Shown here: one piece after another, positions 1-8,082 of the stretch
Position numbering within the stretch: the first letter of the stretch is position 1
Layout of the letters: each line of letters starts with the position of its first letter
DNA from: Candidatus Fermentibacter sp.
GTDB lineage: Bacteria; Fermentibacterota; Fermentibacteria; Fermentibacterales; Fermentibacteraceae
Assembly (NCBI GenBank): GCA_030373045.1
Contig: JAUCPW010000065.1
Location: 1 to 64,000 of the forward strand
Length of the DNA: 64,000 nt
Direction of reading: 5' to 3'
Made by a program: the position numbers and the translations under genes
The notes under the pieces: model-generated
Database searches by the model: none
What the model saw: only the letters and a program-made list of their open reading frames with translations
Told to the model about the DNA's origin: nothing

Positions 1-57
1 GAGGCGCCCGAGGGGGGTGGGGAACCGTCATCACCGGCTTAAGAGACGGCCCTGCGC

Positions 58-390
58 GTGTTGTCGTTGCTTTCGGGTGCCGCGGCCGCGGCCGCCAGGG
101 CGGCCAGGATCGCCGGGCTGGCGTGCAGCGTGCAGGAGTTCGAGTGGAGAGGCCGTCCGAGGATGCTCCGCTTCTGCGCCGGGCGGCTCGTCGAGGCCGC
201 CTGGGGGGACGAGGGAGGCATCCGCGGATCCTGCCGGCCTCCCTATCATCAGGTATCCGATGCGATGAGCTACCGACGGCTGTCGGTCCTGTCGGGGGAG
301 ATGCTCCGGATGGGTTCCGTCACGCGAGGCGCCGGACCGTCCGATCCGGCGCCCCCCGCTGCTATCGCGGGCGTGGAGACGGGGGTCTAG
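58..390 (+). CDS. Hypothetical protein, 110 aa
   Basis: I do not recognise this protein. The frame stays open from a stop at 40-42 to the TAG at 388-390, and its third codon positions are strongly G/C as in neighbouring genes, which supports coding. The start is uncertain: GTG at 58 or TTG at 61, neither with a clear Shine-Dalgarno. The N-terminal third is Ala-rich and could form a helix; two Cys residues and a WRGRPRM stretch follow; no family motif is visible. The same frame before position 42 (ending EPSSPA) could be the tail of a gene entering from the left edge. Its stop overlaps the stop of the convergent acidic gene on the other strand. Confidence 0.42.
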   Translation: MLSLLSGAAAAAARAARIAGLACSVQEFEWRGRPRMLRFCAGRLVEAAWGDEGGIRGSCRPPYHQVSDAMSYRRLSVLSGEMLRMGSVTRGAGPSDPAPPAAIAGVETGV

Positions 391-599
391 TCCTCGTCCT
401 CCTCCTCCAGTCCGTCATCATCGTCTTCTTCGTCGTCTGGCTCCTCCTCGTCCTCCCAGGACCAGTCTTCCTCTCCGGGAGGGGGGAAACCGACACCTTC
501 GCCCATCATGTCGTCAACGGATTCGCCGGGTTCGTCCCCCCCGGCATCCTCATCGATTTCGTCGTCGTCCTCGAAGTCTTCGTCGTCGTCCCAGACCAA
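387..599 (-). CDS. Small, extremely acidic protein (70 aa)
   Basis: The reading frame encodes 70 residues, more than half of them Asp or Glu, in clusters at residues 4-18 and 44-70, with a short neutral middle (MMGEGVGFPPP). There are almost no basic residues. The chosen start is TTG at 597-599, preceded by a GGGGG ribosome-binding stretch; no better start precedes it. It lies 53 nt downstream of a glycosyltransferase gene on the same strand and may be co-transcribed with it. Such proteins often bind cations or basic partners, or act as an acidic tail, but nothing here fixes a function. The stop codon (CTA on the plus strand, 387-389) is interleaved with that of the plus-strand gene ending at 390. 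Confidence 0.6.
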   Translation of the reverse strand: MVWDDDEDFEDDDEIDEDAGGDEPGESVDDMMGEGVGFPPPGEEDWSWEDEEEPDDEEDDDDGLEEEDED

Positions 600-652
600 T
601 TCCAGCCCCCTTTTTACCGGTGCCCGAAATAGCTGAAAACGCCCGGCCCGGG

Positions 653-1906
653 TCAAGAGCCCGGCGAGGCGCCCCCGGCGGGCTGACCGCATGCGTCTGC
701 GGCCCTCCAGGAGTCGATCATCCTCCGGGCATGCCCGGAGGCGGAGAAGTGTCCGGATATCCGCGCCCTGGCGGCGGTCCCCAGCGAAGAGGAGCCCTCC
801 GGGTCGTCCAGCAGGCGCAGCAGGACCGCTGCAAGGGCGGAAGGATCGCCTGGATCGGTCAGGATTCCGCTCACACCGTCCTCGATGAGCTCCGGTACGC
901 CGGAAAGGCGGGTCGAGACGACGGGGACGCCCATCCCCATGGCCTCCATCAGGGCTATGGGAATGCCGTCCATGTCGCCATCCGGAGCCTTCACACAAGG
1001 CAGGACGGCGACGGCGGCCCTGGCCGTGCCTGCCAGCACCTCGTCCGAAGGCAGAGCTCCCGGGAACTCGACGAACCCGTCGAGGCCCATACCGGAGGCC
1101 TTCTCACGGTACATGCGGAGCCTGTCGCCGTTCCTGTCGGACCCTGCGATGACGCAGCGCCAGCCGCTCCGCCCGGCCTTCATGACGGCGCACGCCGAAA
1201 GCAGGACCCCCACGCCCTTCTTGTCGGCCAGGCCGCTGGCCATGCACCAGATCAGCCCGCTCCCCATGCCGGACCATTCCGGCAGGCCCTCCTGCTCTAT
1301 CCCGAGCCGGTTCACGACGGCCCCCGACCCCGCCCCGGCCCCCCATCTATCCATGATGAAGAGCCTGTCGAAGTCGGAGATGGTGAAGAGGGGGCATGCC
1401 TTCGAGAGCATCAGCCCGACGGCCTCGGGCCTCCTCGGCGTGAAGATGTCGGCGGCATGCACCGTGAGGCTCCAGGGGATGCCGAGCATCCTCGAAGCCC
1501 ACATCGCCACGGCGGCCGGCTCCCAGGCGAAATGGCTGTGTATCCTGTCGGGAGGGTTCTTCGCGAGCGCGTCGGCGAGCCTCGCGCCGTAGGCCATGAG
1601 CGCGGGGCCGGAGACGCGGAAGGCTTCGGCGGCGAGGCCGGCCATCGGGCGGGGGTGCACGAGGAATGCGCGTGTCGTGCTCAGGAGGGAGCGTACGGCC
1701 TGCCCGGGAGTGGGCGAGCCCGTCACCAGCTCCCCTCCGGAGCCGCCCTGAACGGAACCCGGAGGCAGGTCGCCTCCGGTGATCGAGTCGATGTACCGGT
1801 CGGTCCCGGGGAGCCAGATCTCGGTTTCGACCCCGAGGGCGCCCAGGGCCTCCACCTCCGTCCTCACGTAGGTCGGCAGGAAGCCCAGCACCATGGCGAC
1901 CCTCAT
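653..1906 (-). CDS. Glycosyltransferase family 4 (GT-B fold), 417 aa
   Basis: This is a cytoplasmic or membrane-associated sugar transferase that would use a nucleotide-sugar donor to extend an envelope glycan. The N-terminal Rossmann half begins MRVAMVLGFLPTYVRTEVEAL, in the middle is HSHFAWEP, and the C-terminal donor-binding half has the family motif region DGIPIALMEAMGMGVPVVST followed by GVPELIEDG; the acceptor and donor are not predictable. ATG at 1904-1906 overlaps the TGA of the upstream glycosyltransferase by four bases (ATGA), so the two are translationally coupled. Pairing with another GT4 gene and a nearby undecaprenyl-diphosphatase suggests polysaccharide or lipopolysaccharide assembly. 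Family call is secure; specific role is inference. Confidence 0.88.
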   Translation of the reverse strand: MRVAMVLGFLPTYVRTEVEALGALGVETEIWLPGTDRYIDSITGGDLPPGSVQGGSGGELVTGSPTPGQAVRSLLSTTRAFLVHPRPMAGLAAEAFRVSGPALMAYGARLADALAKNPPDRIHSHFAWEPAAVAMWASRMLGIPWSLTVHAADIFTPRRPEAVGLMLSKACPLFTISDFDRLFIMDRWGAGAGSGAVVNRLGIEQEGLPEWSGMGSGLIWCMASGLADKKGVGVLLSACAVMKAGRSGWRCVIAGSDRNGDRLRMYREKASGMGLDGFVEFPGALPSDEVLAGTARAAVAVLPCVKAPDGDMDGIPIALMEAMGMGVPVVSTRLSGVPELIEDGVSGILTDPGDPSALAAVLLRLLDDPEGSSSLGTAARARISGHFSASGHARRMIDSWRAADACGQPAGGASPGS

Positions 1907-3165
1907 CGTCCGCCCCCCCGGGCGCCGCATCCCGCGAAGCGTCCGTATATCCCCGTCAGCACCGCGGCCTGCGCCGGCCAGGTGTATCGCGCCAGGGCGG
2001 CCGCCCTGCCGTTCCCGCCCATCTCCGCCCTCGCCGCGCCGTCGGAGGCGAGGCCGAGGATGCCGCGGGCGATGGCCCGGGGGCTCTCGGGGTCGATGAG
2101 CATCCCGCAGCGCTCCCTGCATATCAGGTCGGCCATCTCCGGCAGGTCGCTCGCGATGATCGGGAGACCGGCCATCATGTACTCGTAGAGCTTGTTGGGC
2201 AGCGAATAGTAGTGGTTGGGGCAGGTGTTCTGGAACAGGATCAGGCCGATGTCGGCCGACGCCGTCACGCCGGGCAGCTTCTCCGACGGCACCGGCGGGA
2301 GGATGGAGAGCACCCCGTTCACGTCCCTCTCCCTCGCCATGGCCGGAAGCACGCCCGATGTCGCGTCGGGGCCTATCATGACCACCCTGACCGAGCCCGC
2401 CGGCAGGAGCCCGCAGGCTTCGATCAGCTTCTCGAGTCCGCGCTCGTACGCTATGGCCCCCTGGTACAGCACTATGGGGCCGCCATCCTCCGGAACGCCG
2501 TCGAGCCTCCCCCTGGGAGGCAGTTCGGGGATGGCCTCGGGGCAGTTCTCGACGAGCTCTATCCGGATACCCGGGTACATCTCCTCCATGACGCCGATCC
2601 TGCCGCGGGTGACCGCGATGACGGCGTCGGCCCGGCGGATCAGCAGCCTCTCGGCAAGCCGGTCGCGCAGCCTTCCGACGGCACCGGTCTCGCGCAGGTA
2701 CCTTGCCGAACCGAGCCAGAGCTCGTGCGAGTCGTAGACGAGCCTCGCCCCGAGGAGCAGGGCGGCGGCCCGGGCGGGCATCAGCGTGTCGAGATCGTGG
2801 GCGTGCACCACGCATGCACCCGTACGGAGCGCAGAGGCGAGGAGGCGGACGTCGAACACGGCGTTGCGGAAGAAGTCGGCGGCCCTGCGCCTGGCCCTGC
2901 TGTGGCGGAGCCTCGACAGGGCGGCGCGGAGAGGCCCGCGGGGGTGCGGCTCCGAATCGAGGCTGTCCGTGATCGAGGCGGCGGCGGCGGACCTGAACCG
3001 CAGCCTCCTGACGGATATCCCGTTCCAGTCCTCCTCGCGCGGAGCGCCCGGCTCCTCCCAGCAGAGGACGGTAACGTCCCAGCCCGCGGCCTTCAGGGCC
3101 AGGGCCTCCTTCTTCACGCGGGCATCTCCGCGGAGTCTGTTCTTGAGCATGAAGCAGGTCCGCAA
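1903..3165 (-). CDS. Glycosyltransferase family 4 (GT-B fold), 420 aa
   Basis: A second family-4 glycosyltransferase. The start chosen is TTG at 3163-3165 because GGAAGGAG lies five bases upstream and because the resulting N-terminus, LRTCFMLKNRLRGDARVKKEA, matches the usual opening of this family; a later ATG at 3148-3150 would remove the first beta strand. Visible marks are VYDSHELW near the middle, the linker GGPIVLYQGAIAYERGLEKLIEA, and LPNKLYEYMMAGLPIIASDLPEM in the donor site. It is the first gene of a two-gene minus-strand unit and is divergent from the aspartokinase gene. The sugar and acceptor cannot be told from sequence. Confidence 0.87.
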   Translation of the reverse strand: MRTCFMLKNRLRGDARVKKEALALKAAGWDVTVLCWEEPGAPREEDWNGISVRRLRFRSAAAASITDSLDSEPHPRGPLRAALSRLRHSRARRRAADFFRNAVFDVRLLASALRTGACVVHAHDLDTLMPARAAALLLGARLVYDSHELWLGSARYLRETGAVGRLRDRLAERLLIRRADAVIAVTRGRIGVMEEMYPGIRIELVENCPEAIPELPPRGRLDGVPEDGGPIVLYQGAIAYERGLEKLIEACGLLPAGSVRVVMIGPDATSGVLPAMARERDVNGVLSILPPVPSEKLPGVTASADIGLILFQNTCPNHYYSLPNKLYEYMMAGLPIIASDLPEMADLICRERCGMLIDPESPRAIARGILGLASDGAARAEMGGNGRAAALARYTWPAQAAVLTGIYGRFAGCGARGGGR

Positions 3166-3194
3166 GGGGACTCCTTCCGATACGACTGCGAAGG

Positions 3195-3258
3195 ATACTA
3201 GAGGCCCCGTTCCTCGGCAATCCACGGCTGGCACACCACGGGCTCCATCGGGTAGAAT
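3195..3258. promoter_or_regulatory. Divergent intergenic region with two -10-like boxes
   Basis: The 118-bp gap between the divergent glycosyltransferase pair and lysC holds a TAGTAT box on the minus strand (3195-3200) and a TAGAAT box on the plus strand (3253-3258). Matching -35 elements are poor (CTGGCA at 3228-3233 with a 19-bp spacer for the plus promoter), so these are candidates only. Confidence 0.3.
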
Positions 3259-3283
3259 CCGCCTTGGAGCGCAGGAGGTGTTC

Positions 3284-4483
3284 ATGGAGGCAACGAGCCC
3301 CAGAGTATACAAGTTCGGGGGCACCTGCATCGCCGACGAGTCCGGCAGGCAGGCGGCGGTGGGGCACTGCGCGAAGGCGCTCTCCGACGGCAGGGGTCTC
3401 GTGGTGGTCGTCTCCGCCATGGGCAGGAACGGCGACCCGTACGCCACGGACACCCTCTCGGGCCTGGCGCCGGGCGCTCCGGCCGCCGAGCGCGACAGCC
3501 TCCTCTGCTGCGGCGAGATCATCTCGGCTGCCGTGATGGCCGATGCCCTCAGGACCAGCGGCATCCCTGCCGAGTCGCTCACGGGCTGGGACGCCGGACT
3601 TTCGACCGACGGGCTCCACGGCGATGCCGGGATATGCAGGATCGACACCGCGCGGATACGCGGGCTGCTCGACAGGGGAGTGGTCCCCGTGGTGGCCGGT
3701 TTCCAGGGAGGCGGTCCGGACGGGTCGGCATGCACCCTGGGCAGGGGGGGCTCGGACACGACGGCCCTTGCCCTCGCCGCCGCCATCGGGGCAGGGGAGG
3801 CCGTCCTCTTCAAGAACGTCGATTCCATAAGATCGGCCGATCCCGCCCTGGTCGGGAACACGATCCGCATAGAACGCATCAGCTACGAGGATCTGAGGCA
3901 GATGTCCTGGCAGGGGGCCGGCGTCGTCCACCCCAGGGCAGCCGAGATCGCTGGCGAGGCCGGCATCCCGGTCGAGGTCAGGCGCCACTCCTCCGGCGAG
4001 ACCGTCACCCGGATAGAACCCTTCGTCATCAGGGGCGGCAGGTACATAACCGGGGTCACGTCCGGTCCCGACGTCTCGCGGGTGTCGGTGACCGATCCCG
4101 GCGGGGGTCCTCCCAGCTCGTTCTACGCGAACGTATTCGGCGCAGTGGCCGATGCCGGGATCTCCATGGACATGTTCTCGGTGATGGGATGTACGGTCCT
4201 CTTCACGGTGGAAGGCCCTAGGGCGGCGGACGTCCGTTCCATCCTGTCCGGGATGGGCTTCGCCGTGGACCTCGAGGGGCCGTGCTCCAAGGTCTCGATC
4301 GTGGGTGCCGGCATGCACGGGATGAGGGGCGTCATGGCCCGGTTCGCCCGCACTCTCGACTGCGCCGGGATCGAGATGCTGCAGACCGTCGACTCGCATG
4401 CGACCATTTCCGCGCTGGTCAGGCGCGGCGACAGGGACAGGGCGCTCGCCGCCCTCCACCATGAGTTCCTGGAGGCCGGATGA
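3284..4483 (+). CDS. lysC: Aspartokinase (aspartate kinase), 399 aa
   Basis: Phosphorylates L-aspartate to 4-phospho-L-aspartate, the first step towards lysine, threonine, methionine and diaminopimelate for the cell wall. The kinase domain has KFGGTC at residues 10-15 (usually KFGGTS), the RGGSDTTALALA motif, and the NVDSIRSADP loop that ends the nucleotide site. The last ~130 residues hold two ACT-type regulatory modules (VSVTDPGG..., CSKVSIVGAGMHGMRGVMA), so feedback inhibition by an end-product amino acid is likely. Length fits monofunctional class enzymes of about 400 residues. The start ATG has GCAGGAGG upstream. The stop overlaps the uppP start by four bases. Confidence 0.93.
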   Translation: MEATSPRVYKFGGTCIADESGRQAAVGHCAKALSDGRGLVVVVSAMGRNGDPYATDTLSGLAPGAPAAERDSLLCCGEIISAAVMADALRTSGIPAESLTGWDAGLSTDGLHGDAGICRIDTARIRGLLDRGVVPVVAGFQGGGPDGSACTLGRGGSDTTALALAAAIGAGEAVLFKNVDSIRSADPALVGNTIRIERISYEDLRQMSWQGAGVVHPRAAEIAGEAGIPVEVRRHSSGETVTRIEPFVIRGGRYITGVTSGPDVSRVSVTDPGGGPPSSFYANVFGAVADAGISMDMFSVMGCTVLFTVEGPRAADVRSILSGMGFAVDLEGPCSKVSIVGAGMHGMRGVMARFARTLDCAGIEMLQTVDSHATISALVRRGDRDRALAALHHEFLEAG

Positions 4484-5274
4484 GGCTCCTTCCCGTTCTT
4501 CTGCTCGCCCTCGTGCAGGGGATCGCAGAGTTCCTCCCCATCTCCAGTTCCGGGCACCTCGCCCTGCTCGGAAGGTTCCTCGGGTCCGGCGCGACGGGCG
4601 AAGGGGTGCTGATCGAGGTCATACTGCACCTCGGGACGCTCTGTTCGGTTCTCGTCTTCTATCGGACCGACCTCTCCCGGCTCCTGTCCGGGCTGTCCAG
4701 GGGAGCGGCGGATTCCTGGAGGCTGCTGCTGCTGCTGGCCCTGGCCTCCATCCCCGCGGCGGCGGTCGGGCTGCTCTTCGAGGACGGCATCGAGAGAGCC
4801 TTCTCCTCGCCCCTCCTGGTGGCCGTCCTGCTCGGGATCAACGGCATGATCCTGCTGGTGTCGGGCCTCCTGCGCAGGAGGACTCCGGGCGGGAGCGGCC
4901 CCGGGCTCCGGCACGCGTTGGCCGGGGGCCTGGCGCAGGCTGTCGCGATCCTTCCGGGGATCTCCAGATCGGGATCGACGATCTCCGCGATGACTGCCTC
5001 GGGCATGGCGCAGACCGATGCCGCCGGGTTCTCGTTCCTCATGTCGATCCCCGCGGTAGCGGGCGCAGGCCTCCTCGAGGCCCGGGGGATCGCATCCCTC
5101 GACCCGGCCGACATCCCCGTGGCGCTGGCGGGGTTCGCCGTGTCCTTCCTGGCAGGCTACGCCTCGCTCCGGCTCCTGATCGGCATGCTGGGACGGAACA
5201 GGCTCTGGGTCTTCGGTGTATACTGCCTGGTCGCTTCGGTGGCCGCGACGGCCGTCATTCTCACGGGAGGCTGA
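4480..5274 (+). CDS. uppP: Undecaprenyl-diphosphatase UppP (BacA family), 264 aa
   Basis: Integral membrane enzyme that dephosphorylates undecaprenyl diphosphate to recycle the lipid carrier for peptidoglycan and other envelope glycans; activity in this family confers bacitracin tolerance. The two signature stretches are present: QGIAEFLPISSSGHL (residues 13-27) and PGISRSGST (159-167), with the rest being hydrophobic helices and short loops. Length is normal for the family. ATG at 4480 overlaps the lysC TGA (ATGA), and the next gene starts three bases after its stop, so the three plus-strand genes are probably one unit. Confidence 0.95.
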   Translation: MRLLPVLLLALVQGIAEFLPISSSGHLALLGRFLGSGATGEGVLIEVILHLGTLCSVLVFYRTDLSRLLSGLSRGAADSWRLLLLLALASIPAAAVGLLFEDGIERAFSSPLLVAVLLGINGMILLVSGLLRRRTPGGSGPGLRHALAGGLAQAVAILPGISRSGSTISAMTASGMAQTDAAGFSFLMSIPAVAGAGLLEARGIASLDPADIPVALAGFAVSFLAGYASLRLLIGMLGRNRLWVFGVYCLVASVAATAVILTGG

Positions 5275-5277
5275 CCC

Positions 5278-8073
5278 ATGTATGCGCTTCTCCTCGCCTG
5301 CATGACGGGAGCACCCCCTGCGGGATGGGCCGGGGCATGCGCGGCCGACGACTGGCCGGGCGCGCTGTCCATCGCTGAAGGCGCCATCGCCGCCGATTCC
5401 CTCGATGCCGATGCATGGGCCTGCGCGGCCATCGCCGCCTTCCGGTCGGAGACCGGTTCGAATGCGTCCGTCTGGGCAGGCGCCGCACTCGCGCTCGATT
5501 CCCTCTCGCCCCTCGCATGGGCGGCCAGGGGGACCCTGCTCTCGACCACCGACCCGGAAGCCGCCCTCGGGGCGTTCCGCAGATCTCTCGAACTCGATGA
5601 CCTCTGCATCCCCGCCATCGAGGGGATGGCCGGGGTCGTCTCCTCCGCAGGCGACTACGAACTCTCGGTCGATCTCCTCGAAGGGCTCCTGGAGGCCGAA
5701 CCGTCCTACAGGCCCGCATTCCTTCCGCTGATCGGAGCCCTGGGGATGTCGGGCCGGGAGGAGGAGGCCCTCGCACGGGCCTCGGCCCTCTCCGGCCTCC
5801 ATCCCGATTACCGCGCCCTCTCTCTGGAGTTCGGCACTCTCCTCGAGGAGGCGGGGCTCCCCGACTCGGCCATGGCTGTCTACACGAGGGCCGTCCCGCC
5901 CGGCCCCTCCGGCACGGAGTTCCACAGGCGGATCGGCCTCCTCCACGAGGACCGGGGCGGATTCGGAGCCGCGATCAAGAGCTACAGGGAGGCCATCGCG
6001 TCCGATTCGACGGATTCGTGGGCCTTCGGCGAGATCGGCTGGTGCTTCGAGGCGGTGGGGCGGGACGATCTGGCCATGGAATGGTACATGGCGGGCCTGG
6101 ATGTCGACCCCGGCTACTCCTGGGCCGCCTACAGGGCGGGCCTGCTGATGCAGAACCAGGGGCTTCCCGACTCGGCCAGGACGTGGTTCGGGGAAGCCCT
6201 GGCGATCGATCCCGCGATGACCGAAGCCTGGGTCAGCCTCGGGCTGCTGGACGAGAGCGAAGGCCTGCTCGAAAAGGCCGCCGCCGACTACAGGAGGGCC
6301 CTCGAGCTCGATCCATCCGACGCCTGGACCTGGGGCGAGCTGGGGTACGTCTGCTACAATCTCGGGAGCACGGCCGAAGCCGCCGCTGCATACGAGATGG
6401 CGGTCGGGATCGACTCCGCCTACCAGTGGGGATGGGAGCAGCGCGGCCTGCTCTACGAGGAGGGGGGCGAACCCGGCCTCGCCGCCTCGTGGTATCGCGC
6501 GGCCATCGAGGCCGCACCCCAGAGCGCGTGGCTGTACGGCGAGCTGGGAATGCTGCTGGAGGATGCGGGCGAGGCCGACTCGGCCGAGGCTGTCTATCTC
6601 GAGGCGCTCTCGATCGACAGCCTGTACTCCTTCGGGCTCCTCAGGCTCGCCCGCATCGAGCGCAGGACGGGCTCGCCCGAAGTCGCGCTCGACTATCTCG
6701 AGAGGTACATGGAGGCATCGGGCGACACGGGCATGGCCCTGCTGGAGTCGGCCTCGATCCGTCGAGGGATGGGAGAGGCCGGACAGGCCGACAGCCTGGA
6801 GGCCCTGGCCATGGAGTACGATCCCGCGTCGGCCGAGAACCTGGCTTGGAGCCTCCACTACAACGGGATGACCGATGAGGCCGTAGCCGCTGGGATCTTC
6901 GCCTGCTCGAAGGCGCCGGGCGACCCCGTGATCCTCGTCTCGATCTGCGACATGCTGTCGGCCGCAGGCAGGTTCCCGGTCGCGGACAGCCTCTGCAGGG
7001 CCGCCGCAGGCGCCTTCCCGGGAGATCCGGCGGTGTGGAGGGCCTGGGGTACGGTCCTCGGCACGGCCGAGATGTACGCAGAGGCCGAAGAGGCCCTGAC
7101 GGCATCGTTCCTGCTCGACAGCGCATCCTACGAGACCGCGAGCCTCCTGGGCGAGGCGCTCCTCTTCCAGGACAGGTACGCCGAAGCGGAGGAATGGCTC
7201 GAACGCTCGCTCGAGCTCGATCCCGAGGCGGTGTTCTCTATCTGCTACCTCGGGCTCATCCGCGAGAGGATGGGTGATCCGTCGGGGGCCCTCGACCGCT
7301 ACCTGGAGGCTCTCAGGATCTCCCCCGGCTATTCCTACGCAGAGGATCGGATACGGTACGTCTCCGACCCGTCGTACGACGTGGACTACTGGAGGACGGA
7401 GTCGAGGCCGTTCTCGGCGTCGATCTGGGCCGACCTGTCCTTCGAGAGGGGCAACGGCGAGGAGAGCAGCTACCAGGGAGGCGCCGAGGCCTCGTGGATC
7501 TGCGGTCCCCGCGGCAGCAGGGTGGATGCCGAGTTCAGGGGCAACCTCGAGAAGGTCTACGTGAGGGAGAGGGAGAACTCCGCCTGGGCGTCGCTGGGGA
7601 TGGAGTACTTCCTGACCGGCGTGCTGTACGCCAAGGCCCACGGGAGCTGGGACCGCCAGCCCTCCACCGTGAGGCCCTGGCAGGTCAGCTCGTACACTTC
7701 GATAGGCTACCGGGAGTGGATCACCGACTGGCTGTACGTCGCACCCGAGGTCGGGGCCGGCATGGTGACCAGCCAGTGGTACATGGCGGAGAAGAAGACC
7801 GACGACTGGACGTCGTACCTGTCGCTCGGGGTATGGATGAACCGGGAGGACTCCCTGCTGCCGTCGCTCTGGGTGGGGGCGGGCGTCTACCTCCCGCCCG
7901 ACGATACCGACAACTACATCGCCAACGGCAATGCGGAGATATCGTTCGATGCCATGGACAGGGTGAGCATCGCCGTGGGATGCAACCTGGACTACACGAA
8001 CAGGCCGGTCATCCCGACATGGGAGAAGCTCGACTCGGAAGTCTACTCCAGGATCAGCCTCTCGCTCTTCTGA
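5278..8073 (+). CDS. Large TPR-repeat protein with C-terminal outer-membrane barrel-like domain, 931 aa
   Basis: The first ~700 residues are a long array of TPR-like helical repeats (for example TWGELGYVCYNLGSTAEAAA and WLYGELGMLLEDAGEADSA), a scaffold for protein binding. From about residue 705 the composition changes to alternating polar/aromatic strands (SASIWADLSFERGNGEES ... VYSRISLSLF) ending in a C-terminal Phe, as expected for an outer-membrane barrel related in style to DUF481 proteins. The N-terminus (MYALLLACMTGAPPAG) could be a short export signal. This implies an outer-membrane protein with a large periplasmic TPR arm. It sits three bases after uppP and faces the ABC genes with only nine bases between their stops. 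Function unknown. Confidence 0.8.
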   Translation: MYALLLACMTGAPPAGWAGACAADDWPGALSIAEGAIAADSLDADAWACAAIAAFRSETGSNASVWAGAALALDSLSPLAWAARGTLLSTTDPEAALGAFRRSLELDDLCIPAIEGMAGVVSSAGDYELSVDLLEGLLEAEPSYRPAFLPLIGALGMSGREEEALARASALSGLHPDYRALSLEFGTLLEEAGLPDSAMAVYTRAVPPGPSGTEFHRRIGLLHEDRGGFGAAIKSYREAIASDSTDSWAFGEIGWCFEAVGRDDLAMEWYMAGLDVDPGYSWAAYRAGLLMQNQGLPDSARTWFGEALAIDPAMTEAWVSLGLLDESEGLLEKAAADYRRALELDPSDAWTWGELGYVCYNLGSTAEAAAAYEMAVGIDSAYQWGWEQRGLLYEEGGEPGLAASWYRAAIEAAPQSAWLYGELGMLLEDAGEADSAEAVYLEALSIDSLYSFGLLRLARIERRTGSPEVALDYLERYMEASGDTGMALLESASIRRGMGEAGQADSLEALAMEYDPASAENLAWSLHYNGMTDEAVAAGIFACSKAPGDPVILVSICDMLSAAGRFPVADSLCRAAAGAFPGDPAVWRAWGTVLGTAEMYAEAEEALTASFLLDSASYETASLLGEALLFQDRYAEAEEWLERSLELDPEAVFSICYLGLIRERMGDPSGALDRYLEALRISPGYSYAEDRIRYVSDPSYDVDYWRTESRPFSASIWADLSFERGNGEESSYQGGAEASWICGPRGSRVDAEFRGNLEKVYVRERENSAWASLGMEYFLTGVLYAKAHGSWDRQPSTVRPWQVSSYTSIGYREWITDWLYVAPEVGAGMVTSQWYMAEKKTDDWTSYLSLGVWMNREDSLLPSLWVGAGVYLPPDDTDNYIANGNAEISFDAMDRVSIAVGCNLDYTNRPVIPTWEKLDSEVYSRISLSLF

Positions 8074-8082
8074 CCGGCTCCG

